DNA of 64,000 bases, taken from positions 134,738,172 to 134,802,171 of the forward strand of contig CM077115.1 of NCBI GenBank assembly GCA_039619475.1. The letters run 5' to 3'. Position 1 is the first letter of the stretch. Each line of letters starts with the position of its first letter. This stretch comes from Icerya purchasi (Eukaryota; Arthropoda; Insecta; Hemiptera; Monophlebidae). Below the pieces are notes generated by a model. The model worked only from the letters and a program-made list of their open reading frames with translations, was not told the DNA's origin and did not search any database. Below, piece after piece: positions 27,331-38,300 of this stretch. The translations under genes and the position numbers were made by a program.

Positions 27331-28029
27331 ATCACATATACACCATCGCAGATACACAGATGTCGATATAAAACATACAAAGATGAATCGCACTTATGTA
27401 ATGATAAAATAAACATTTATAAATAATTTAAAGCCAGTTTTGCATAGCGTTATGTATAAAATTGTTGTAAGCACTACTCATTATCTATAGAAGAAGAATG
27501 TTCAAAAATAATTGGCCATGAGGATCAGAGTTGAGCGTCTGATTAAAAAGATTACTAAATAGGTCCGCGTTTTATATTTAATTTAAATATATTTCTATTG
27601 TATATTTATTATTTTGTAATACTGTTCCAAGTCATGATGCGTCGTTTCGGTGGAAATTGTTAACCTTCAGAACCAATATAAAAATCACCACTTATTGCCA
27701 CTTTGAAATTAATTAATAATAATTTTACTTTTTCTTTTTTTCCAGCAATCTACTTTAATTTTTTGTATTACTAGTAGTATTGTAATTTGACGAACGGAAC
27801 GTATTTATGGAGCTACTATTGCAATATTCAAAAAAATCTTCGCAATTAAAAATTAGCAAACTTTTTTCATTTTTTTTTTTGAAAATATATAAAAAGTCTG
27901 TTTAAATAATTACAATTCATATTAATCACAGAAGATTTAAGCGAACAAAGCAAAAAAATGAAAATGGAAGTAAATATACTACGAGGAAACAATATAGCCC
28001 TAATACTAAATATTACATATGCAAACTGA
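27331..28029. other. AT-rich spacer
   Basis: No gene recognised. Confidence 0.4.
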
Positions 28030-28480
28030 CTAAAAAAATATGAGAAAAAATTATGACAATTTTGCACGTCCAGATAATATAGCTAAAGAACTAAAAGTAG
28101 CCGAAATCAAAAAGCAGAATTTGTTAACGGCGAGCAAATGGGAGTGTGATAATAATCTACTAATAAACTCAACCAAAATTAAATTAATGATACTACAAAC
28201 TAACTCAGAAAAAGTACAAATATTAAATAATAAGCACACAAATGAAGATGCACATAATGGTGTAAAAAATTAGACTGTGAAATTACAGAGGTAATGCAGA
28301 ACTACAAATACATAGGGATATTACAATGGTCAAATATTTACGACAGAATATAAATACCGCTAACATTGCAGAAAAAAATGAAACTTATAGTATAATCGCT
28401 ATATACTCCTTAAAGCGAACAGAGACCTTAAAAGTAGTATATTAAGTACTGGTAGTATTAGAACAAAAATAACGACCATA
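28030..28480 (+). pseudogene. Possible LINE reverse transcriptase C-terminal remnant
   Basis: The plus strand reads KWECDNNLLINSTKIKLMIL, then after a stop CEITEVMQNYKYIGIL, and in further frames LKRTETLKVVYLVLV. The order (N-x-x-K-T-K/M, later YKYLGI-like, then a Leu/Val-rich block) matches the region just after the catalytic box of many LINE RTs. The decay is too strong to name a clade. Sequence up to about 28880 may belong to the same copy. Confidence 0.45.
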
Positions 28481-31400
28481 GACACATGGTGCAGCTAGAA
28501 GGAATTATACACGGAAAAAATAAATAAACTATAGATAAAAAATTTGGAAATAATACCAAAAAAAGAAAATATAGACACATCCGAAATATTAATGTCGATG
28601 ACTTACATCTTTACATCTAACAACAAATGTATCTGAATATATTAAAATATAAAAAATCCTGAAATAAAGCACAAGACAAGAAGGAGAGTAAATTACAAAA
28701 AAAAAAAAAAAACAAAAACGAAATATGAGGAACAAACAAATAAATATATATTACAATGGATGCTAAAAAAAATCCCTGAGGAAATAATATATGAAGAAAA
28801 GAAAAAAATAGAAAAAACCAATGAGATGGCTGTAAAATGAAAAAACTTAAATAAAATAATCAATTAAATAGAAATATAAATAAAAATTATGAGTACGAAT
28901 GTATGGCTATACACGTGTGTGTGTGTGTGTGCGTGTACGTGCTCGCGCGCACAATTATGAACAACAATTATAAAGTTCTCATGTATAAGTGAATTATAAT
29001 TATGTTTAGCAACATATAATTAAATATTAATGTCATTATTGTACACAAGCGCGAGCTTGACGGGATATATATGTTATATACTATAAACTATAATTTAAAA
29101 AAAAAAATATGCAATACACGATTTTTAATTTTCAAATTGTTTTTAAACTTATCGGTTCTTAAATTACCTACTTCCAGATCTTATGCTGTAATACGGTTTT
29201 AAAACGATAAACAATATGTAATGAATTCATCAAACTTAATTTAAAAAAATTCTAAACAATTTTTTATTCATTTATCGTAAACGTCATAATTTCATATTTC
29301 AACATTTACAAATTTTTCCTTGATTTCAAAGTAATAATTACTGATTAAACAAAAACGTAAAGTAAAAGTGATTCTAAATGATTAAACGGAACAAAATCAA
29401 GTGACAAACAAAAAAAGGAAGTCTTCTTATAATTAATATGGTTTTTATTAATTTTTTGCTGATGATGAACTGTGTCCGAAAACGTTTCTAAATAGTATAT
29501 GTATCGTTTGCTATATTTCTATTTGATCCAATCACTATACTTTTTATATTTCATGATTAATTTATAAGTTAAAACCGATTAATAATCGTACTTATAATTA
29601 AGTACTGATGACTCAACACGAAAATACCAACTCTTTAATGTGCAATAAGTAGACTACGAAATAATTTGAAGACAATTTAATTCTAAAATATTTACATAAA
29701 ATATTAGATCTGAAAAAACGCAAAAAATGTTACCGTGTATGTTTCATAAATAAAACAGTTATTTATTTGAAACAACAACGGGAAAACTAAATAGTTCATC
29801 TGTATCACAAAAAAATTTTAACCACCATTTTCTAAACTATGATATAAAATTTACACAGACCTAACTGAAAAAAAATTCGTAGAACTAGAATTCATTTTAT
29901 CCAGTATGATAAGTATTTTAATTACCTTAATTTTTTTATAATTATTAATGTTAAAAATCTTTGCAAAATGATTTTTGAAAAATGTAAAGCAATACTCGAT
30001 AAAAACAATATTATACTGTATTTTAAATTTTAGTTAAAACATACAATTTTCGCAATTGATTTTGGTTCATTATGATATTGTACTTTTATCAGTTTAAAAA
30101 TATATGATTATATATATATATATATATGTATGTATACATATATCATTTATCTGAACTTCATAAAGAGAGCCGAAACTAAAGCAAAATCTAACATAATAGT
30201 TTACTAAACGAAAGATACTGACTGATGACAGAAAAAATTAAGAACTTTCAGAGCAAACAACTTCTCATTGATTCAGCGTAAATTTTTTGTATAATTTAAA
30301 TGATATAACTTAAATTTTGTTTAATCATGTCTCATTCTTATTTCAAGAATACACAAATGTTTAAGATTATTTATTCATTCCCAACTAACCATAATAAAAA
30401 AAATTTTATAGCTTAATAATGCTGTACAACAGTATCCAAGTATTGTCAATAAGTTTTTCTAAAAAATGATCCGTTCAGTTATTGCTGTACATTTTTTCCT
30501 ACATATTGCTAATAACTTCCAAATAAGCCTCATTGGACAATATCGAATATTTACTCGTATAATTTCATCACGATTTATAGTTAGGGTTAAAATACTAGGT
30601 TCGAAATTGTAAGAACCAAAATTATTTTTCCTATTAACAGAATTTCGTATTGAAAGAAATCACACTCCGAAAGTAGTGTTTTTTAAAAATTGCCATTATA
30701 CATAGAGATAGAGTTTTGTAATAAAATAAAATTAAAAATGTTTTATAATCGCATGCATAATTATAAGATCATTTTTTCAAAAAAAAAAATAAAAAAAATA
30801 TTGTACTAATTCTTTTTCCAATTGTTCTAAACTGTTTTTAAAAATTCCGGACTTTGACTTTGCATAAAAAAATCGACAGATCTTTATCAATATAGAAAAG
30901 TTTCCGCAACTTTTAGTACACTTATGTATCTCATTTACTCCTGTGCGTTTGCTTATTTCTTCTTTATCGTCTTCGTCGATGTTTTCTTATACATTTCCTC
31001 CGAAATCCCGTTGCTGGTTAAAACAACAGCAGTCGTTGTAATATTTTCATCAACGTTAAGATGTTTGTTTAATTAATAAAATTGCAGTGTTCCGATTTCA
31101 TGAAAAATGTAAAACATTTTTTTGGTCCGCGAAACAGTAAATTTTCGAACTTTGCCCATTTTCACATGATCAGAACAAAATATCGCACGTAAACATATTG
31201 ATTTAGTTAGCCTTCAAGCAGCGGCATATTTTCCGGAATCTGCAATGAGACACGACAGCACCGCTTTTTTCGTAAAATATTATAAACACGCGTGTTAAGT
31301 AAATTCTAGCAAACAAATATGCAGTCTCTAAGGGCATTATAGGTTTAGCATATTCTTTTATTACTCCAGCTGATGGATATAAATGTTGGTTCGAATTTCA

Positions 31401-32533
31401 CATCGTAAGTTAAATCGTTAATTGTACTATTCTAATTGAATGTCTCGTGTTAAAAGTTGGTAGATGCTAACAATAACTGTTTTACGTCGATAAATAGAAG
31501 AATTTTTATGTTTCATCGATGATCTCTATAACGTTTTAAAAATGCGATTACCAGGATCAATTCGAATTTTAATTTTAAAATACATATAACAAATAATAAT
31601 TTACATAAGACGTAACAATCAAAACAATTACAAATATCACACGGAACAGAGAAAAAGACAAAAAAACCGATGCTATTGCGACTCCATTGCAAATTTCCAT
31701 GAATATGCTATCGCTTTAAGTCTAGCGTTCACATTTCGTATTAAACGGCTTTCATCGTACATGTATTTTTATTCAGTTACGCTAACATGCGGCTAAACCA
31801 ATCCAGTTAGAACAATTATTTATTTATTTATTTTTTTTTTTTACTTTATAAATTACTTTCCGCTATTTATTTCAAGTAATTTGTAAACATAAGTGCACAA
31901 CACTAAACAGGTTTATCGCATTTTGTTTCAATCGCTTAAATAATTTTAGATTGAAACATCATATACTAAGTAGATAAAGCGACAATATTTTATCTTCATG
32001 GCACGTGGCAGTTTTTTCGACTACTCCTGTGAAACGGTAGGTGCCTCGTTTCACAAAATCATGTTTGACCTCTTTAAAATGTGAACAGCTAATACCTTTT
32101 GCTGAATTTAATTATTGCAGATTTTCACGCTATTATCTAGCGAATATATTATCTAGATAACAGTGTGATATGGTTAGGTTCAGTTGTCATATCGGTATTT
32201 ACGACAGTTATAGCCGAACGAATCTCATTATTCTCCAAAATGGCGCGAACTTTATTTATGAATATAACACGTGTAATCATTATTAGCTGGGCTAAGTTAT
32301 TCTTCCGGTTTTTTTATCGATTAAACGTAATGATTCGAATGACTGAAGAAAAAATAATATATTTTAAATTAAATGACAATTCAAAATACAAGCAATCTAC
32401 GGAAATATTAGGTTATAATAAATACCATTATTGCTTTAATGACTAGCGGTTTGTTTTTGTTTGTTTCTTGCAAATAAAAATATTAGCAAAACTACAACGC
32501 ATTATTATTTTTAAGAATAGAAAAGAACGATGT
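28481..32533. other. AT-rich intergenic stretch downstream of Kidins220
   Basis: (GT)n microsatellite at 28914-28935 and (TA)n near 30110-30127. The open frame 32165-32446 (+, 93 codons) has no domain and lies just beyond the 3' end of the opposite-strand gene. Its reality is not supported. Confidence 0.45.
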
Positions 32534-32539
32534 TTTATT
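32534..32539 (-). promoter_or_regulatory. Candidate polyadenylation signal of Kidins220
   Basis: AATAAA on the minus strand, 58 bp past the stop codon at 32597-32599. It is the first such hexamer downstream of the last exon. In AT-rich DNA the motif is common, so support is from position only. Confidence 0.4.
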
Positions 32540-32596
32540 AAGAGAAATATTGCGCATGAAAAACTGCAATCTTTATAAAAACAGATATTTTCAAAA

Positions 32597-32818
32597 TTAA
32601 ACCCCATCAGATAAATCGCTTTCATCAATACGCACGTACGTACAGTCTTCAAAGAATTGTGCAAGTCGCTCACCTGGTTCACAAACCGGTATTTCCATTA
32701 GCGCATCTGGACGAGTAATTATTTCTTGTAGTTCATTCGATTCGCCTAGAACGTCTTCACAAGCTTCTTCGTTAAGGGTTTGTAAAGCTCCGCATAGCAT
32801 TTGATCTTCCAAAGAAAC
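32597..32818 (-). CDS. Kidins220: Kidins220 terminal exon (acidic C-terminus, stop)
   Basis: 73 codons and a TAA stop. Acceptor AACTTTTTCAG|GTTTC. Begins [20 protein letters not shown], continues through an acidic region and ends [13 protein letters not shown]. Phase fits the preceding exon 8.2 kb upstream. The codon usage and acceptor support it even though the protein is weakly conserved here. The last three residues (DGV) fit the class III PDZ-ligand pattern. Confidence 0.85.
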   Translation of the reverse strand, partial: VSLEDQMLCGALQTLNEEACEDVLGESNELQEIITRPDALMEIPVCEPGERLAQFFEDCTYVRIDESDLSDGV

Positions 32819-35349
32819 CTGAAAAAGTTCATCTTTTCACGTTCAAAAAGCTGATAAAAAATTACGCTTTACTTAAGCAGATTTAAATTACTTTGATTTG
32901 TTAAAAAATTTTGAAAAACAAAAGTTGATTATTTTATGCCTCACAATAATTACTAATCTAACAATCAACCTTAAAACGATCGACAAAATATCAATAGTGA
33001 TCAAAATGAATTTTAGTAATACACGTAAACATAAATTTTCTCTTTCACAATTAAACTCACAAGGAAACGCTGCGGCCTTGGGGAAATTAATTTCAATAAT
33101 TTGTGATGTAGTGGTAGTATATACCATGCGGGTATACTACTATCGGTAAAATATTAAGGTGAAATACTCAAATATAATAGAGAAAAACGAATTTAAAATT
33201 TGATCAACACTTTATGAATAGGTTATATATAAGCTATAGAACGTGTTGCTTGTAATCGCCGTGGCCAAAATGGTAGCGTTCGTGACGCGTACATTCGATG
33301 CGCGGGTTGAAATCTACCTATACACGTTATTTTTTTTTTGTTTTTTTTTTTATACAAATACTTATAATTAATTCATTTATTAGAAAAGTAAAAAATAACT
33401 TATTTATTTACCCATTCGTTTACTTTTTTATTACTTATCGTTTTTTTTTTATTGCTTTTTTATTATTTACTAGCTGTTACCCACGGCTTCGCCCGTGTAT
33501 TAATGCCCGCTTAAATCTGTATTTGGGAATTTATAAAAAAAAAAATTTTTATCTGAAATTATATTTATTTAAAGATTCTTTCTCTCTTTGGGAACATGTT
33601 TATCACCGTCCAACAAAAAAATGATCTTCACGATTCACGTTTAGCTGAAGATTATCGATCTTTCTGTAACTTGTCTGTCGTGATCTAACAAAAATTTTCG
33701 CTCGACTAAACAGCACACACAGCCACCATTTTAAAGGAAGCCGAATTATTCACAAGGTGATCTTCCATAATTACACATTTAAGAGAACATTTTCTTCACT
33801 AGTATTTTTCAACACATTTTATTAAAATTAATTTATTACTACAATAGTAAACTACAATAATTGAGTAAGTATTTCAAATCTAAGTATAAATAATATTCCC
33901 GGTAGCAAATATTAAAAATACAGTTCCCGGTCTCACATCCCGTTGCTCGTTTGTTTCAGACGAACGAACTTGAGCGGTACGTACTCGAATAGGTTCCAGG
34001 CTTGCTTCCTGTTATCCACAGCTTCGCCCGTGTATTAATACCTGTTTAAATCTGTACTTGGAAATTAAAAAAAAAAAAAAAATTGTTTTTTCTCGAATTA
34101 TATTTATGTAAAGATTCTTTAGAAGCCTTCGAGTTTTGGTGCTACAGACGCTTACTCAGGATCCCGTGGATCAAAGGAAGACAAACGCTAAAGTACTACA
34201 GACAATGATAAAAGAAAAAGAGCTGATCGACACTGTCAAAAGAAGAAAAATAGAATACTTCGGTCATGTGATGCGTGTGCCGAAGTACACATTACTGCAG
34301 AATATATTGATGGGAAAGGTGGAAGGAAAAAGAAGAGTTGGACGAACAATCATGGTTCAAGAACCTACAGACATGGACAGGTTGCAGTGTTGAAGAAGTG
34401 TTCCACACTGCAAAGGATAGGGGTGCCTACAAAGAATTAATCAAACTTGCCATCAGATGAGCCTAAGATCGAGAACGGTCATGACACCGAAAGAAGAAGA
34501 AGAAAGATTATTCTTTCCTTCTTTTGAGGGAAGCATGTTTATCGGCGTCTAACAAAAATTGGTGTTCCCGTTTCACGTTTGGCTGAAGATTATTGATCTT
34601 TTTATAACCCATCTGTCATCGTCTAACAAAAAGTTTCGCTCAACTAAACAGCACTCACAGCCATCATTTTGAAGGATACGAGTTATTCACACCGCGATCT
34701 CCCATAATTACATACACATTTAAGATAACATCTTCTTCACTCATATCTTCCGATCTCTATGTTTTGAGCATTTTAATAAAATTAATTTATTACTGCAACA
34801 GTAAACTACAGTAATTGAGTAAAGATTTAAAATTTGAACATAAATAACATTCCCGGTAGAAGATATTAAAAATTCCGTTGCATCCTCTGTAAGAATTAAT
34901 AGAGAATACTACTTTTTTTCAACTCTCCCGAATGACTACGACAGCTAGACTAGGAGCGCGATCATGCCATGAAGGTTTGATGATTTCAATAAGGCAAAAA
35001 GTGAAGTGACAGAATGTGGTGCATTTACTCGCGCCAGAAATTAATAAAATGTTATCTGGAGTTTATTATTTACCATAATAATCATTTTATTTAAATTTTT
35101 ACATTTAATTTATATTTACCATGGTAATTATTTTATCTAAAATTTTATAAAATTTTTTTTTTTTTTATTCGTCCCGTGTGCATTTCTGCACCGTTGGTTC
35201 CATCTCAACTTTCCAACTTTTCCGATGGATTTTCCTAAAATTTTCTTTTACACAAACCTTTTCCTGACAATTACGAACACAACAAAAAAACAATCAGCCA
35301 AATCGGTCAAGCCGTTCTCAAGTGATGATCAGCCATACATGCGGCAATT

Positions 35350-35381
<32 letters not shown>

Positions 35382-38300
35382 TTCATTAATTTAATTTCTA
35401 CTATTCCAATAGAAATTAAACTTGAATAAATACTAAAAAAAGCATTTAAAAAATCAATAAATAGTAAAAAAATAAATGAATGAGTAAATAAATAAATTAT
35501 AAGAATTTATAAATAAAAAAAAGTGTGTTCACAGCCAGATCAATCTTTAACTATCGTAAATAATATTATTGTCAAATAGTAATAACTTTAATAAAAAGTA
35601 AAATTATAAAAATATTAGACGTGGAATAGTAGAATAAAATTTATAATAATAAATCATTGAAAAATTAATAAATAAATAAATAATTTATTTACTTTCCTAA
35701 TAAAAAAAAATTAATTACAAGTATTTATATAAAAAAAAAAAGGAAAAAAAATAAATACGCACAACTAGATTTCAACCCGCGCGTCGAGTGTGCACGTTAT
35801 AAACGTTACCACTTGGACCACGGCAAATTCAAGCAAAATGTTCTATAACTTATATATATAACCTATACATAAAGTGTGGAGAAATTTTAAATTCGTTTTT
35901 CTCGATTATATTTGAGTATTGCACGTTAATATTTTAAACATAGTATACCCACATGCACTACAACAAAAATCATTGAAATTCGTGTACCCAAGGCAGCACT
36001 GTCTCTCCTTATCAGCTTACTATATCGATAATGAAAGATCGTCTAATTCAGAGCACAACTGAAACTGTAACGGATACAACGTAAAATTATTTTAACGAAT
36101 TGCACTTAAAGCTAGGGTATATTTATCAAAAGAAAATTATGCGCGCATGGGCAATGTATAGCGGGGGGGAAATGCTCTTATTCTAGAAATTACAGCGATA
36201 GTACGACAAGAAAAATCTTTCAAGTTAGATATACGCGGAGAAGCAATATGCAGATCATCCCGCATTCGGAAGTGTACAAATAAAAATACAATCCGAAATA
36301 TGTACAAGTAAGCTCATTAGGCATGGTGCTATTTAAATTCGTTTCATATAATTATAGACGAATGGTATTAGAAAATAAATGTAAATTAAGAGAATCTATC
36401 ATATTTCAATTAGAAAAGATTTAACAACATCAGCTGGAAAGATGTACAATACAAACAATTTGCGAATGATGAAAAGAGAACGTTTAGACTCTCGAAGGAA
36501 GATTTAATTTTATAGATAAGAAGAAAATGCGATCATGTGGTGCAAAGTATTCATAAAACATGCGATGATAATCCTATTAAATGCCGATGCCCATTGCCAC
36601 TGTTTTTAATAAGATACTACGTTACACAAAGACACGCGTTTGTGTATGCACGTTTTGTCAAGTGGTGAGTGTGGAAGTATTATTAAACACACGCGTTATT
36701 TTCTTTGATATCAATATGTAAGTGTGGCTGCACCTGTATCGGTATCTACCAGACACTTTATTGAATATTTTAAGATATATGTACAAAATCTATTTCTTAT
36801 CACACATATAACGATGCGCCCACGTGTATAAAGAAACTTGTACATATGCCTCCACTAATTATTGTTTTTCTATTCAACTGTCATTAAACTACTTTCGAAA
36901 TTTCGTTATCGTCGACGGTTCCCCCCCCATCTCGAGTATACTTTATCCAGTTCTCTTTACATTAAATTCCCAATCTATATGAAAAAAATGGGCGCTAAAT
37001 TTAAATAAATAAATATAATCCCCCCCTCCCGAAAAAAAATAACAAGTTTATAGTTTTTGGTTTTTTTTTTAAATATTGTTAACTAAAACATGTATTTCTA
37101 CAGTAATGAAATTGATCAACGACTACGTGAATTTAAAAGGTTTGCAAAATTCGGTAGTGTACAAGTCGGTTCCGAAATATATAAATAAAGGTATCCGCCG
37201 CCACGGCTCACGATACAAATAACGAAACTATTAAAATCTAGAGGCCGTTTCGAAAAATTCGATAGCGAACTACACCTAGAAAATTTAAGGAATAATACAG
37301 GAGTGAAATTAAGGAATGCTACAGGTTAGACATACTCAAAACTGAAAATTCTATTCAAACCTATCCCACTGAGTTTTGGAACTTCGTTAACATCGGAAAG
37401 AATAAATTAATAATAGAGTGTTTGTGAATTATGCTAGAATAATACGTAATTCTAACGAAATTGTATGCGAATTTGCAAATTATTTTCTTCAAATATATGT
37501 AGTACACTGTGACGATAAAATTTTCAGTGTTAATACGCAATACACAGCGGCTACATATCCACGTAAAAGAGATCTACAAATATGAAGTTTTTAATGCTAT
37601 TCCGAAGTTAAAACTTAAGGCTGCTAAGCCTGACGGTTTCCACCTTACATATACGTAAAGGCTGCTGTGAGGATATTTCTTAATTTACGTGTATATAACT
37701 TTATAATTTATTAAGATTCGTGTCTTTGCAGTTACATGGAAACTGTCTAGAATAATATGATCCAGAAATCGAGTAATAATTAATTAAAGCTCTCTAATTA
37801 TAGACCGATTGCAGTTCTGTACAATTAAGTAAAGAATATTATAAGGCAGCACCAACGTGATTTTAACGAAGGAAACAACGATCACCAGCGTAATAAATTA
37901 TGTTCATTATATTGCTAACTATATTAATAAAAAAAAAAAAAGTCAAGTTGATGCCTTTTATAATGATTTTTAGAAAACATTTGGCGTTGTAAATTATAAA
38001 ATTCTGCCGCCCAAATTAAAATATCAGTTTGGCTTCTCCGGTTCTTGATCTAATTTTTCGCATCATATTTGGGGAAAACACTACGAAAGCTATCTAGATA
38101 TTTGTTCGGATACTTTCTACTGTTTTTCCAAGTTAGCTCAAGGTTCATTACTAGGTCTGTTGCCGCTCCTAAAGTTTATAAATGATATAGAACAAATTGT
38201 GAAGACTTTATCTGTTAGGGCAGATGACATTAAGGTACACAGCAGGATATCTAAAAAAAAAAAAAAAAACTGCAAGAAGCTGCAATACAATTTAAGTAAC

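Larger units (their letters stand above)
33470..34900 (-). repeat. Direct repeat of the Helitron 3' region (two units)
   Basis: Unit 1 (33470-34004) and unit 2 (34005-34900, minus the insertion at 34121-34503) share the sequence from the terminal hairpin through TTCACGTTTGGCTGAAGATT-like and AACAGCAC(A/T)CACAGCC blocks to TAATTGAGTAA and ATTCCCGGTAG. The inner terminus reads ACAGGAAG where the outer one reads ACAGCTAG, so the inner CTAG is lost. Confidence 0.85.
33470..35380 (-). mobile_element. Non-autonomous Helitron with duplicated 3' end
   Basis: On the minus strand the element ends with a short hairpin (CACGG...CCGTG around GCGAAG) followed by GGTAACAGCTAG and then T. This is the Helitron 3' signature: hairpin, CTRR end, insertion between A and T. 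The start near 35380 is a (TA)n run. The foldback copy at 1-775 provides the uninterrupted site (TTATTTATTTCATTAATT around 70-90), and the join falls exactly at an A/T. There is no Rep/helicase coding. A second 3' end lies inside at 34005-34040. Confidence 0.8.
33055..36010. repeat. Foldback repeat copy 2 (interrupted)
   Basis: Left arm 33055-33469 and right arm 35381-36010 are inverted repeats of each other and match the copy at 1-775. The arms share the outer end (AAGGAAACGCTGCGGCC on the left, its counterpart near 35985-36010), the ATATAACCTAT/ATAGGTTATAT tract, the tRNA-like module and the AAATGAATGAGTAAATAAAT run. The centre is occupied by a Helitron (33470-35380). The left end lies about 235 bp upstream of the Kidins220 terminal exon acceptor, so the whole repeat sits in the last intron. 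Confidence 0.8.

Noticed and set aside
32165..32446. 93-codon plus-strand ORF just beyond the Kidins220 stop
   Set aside because: No recognised domain or promoter evidence. Lies antisense to the likely downstream flank of the gene.
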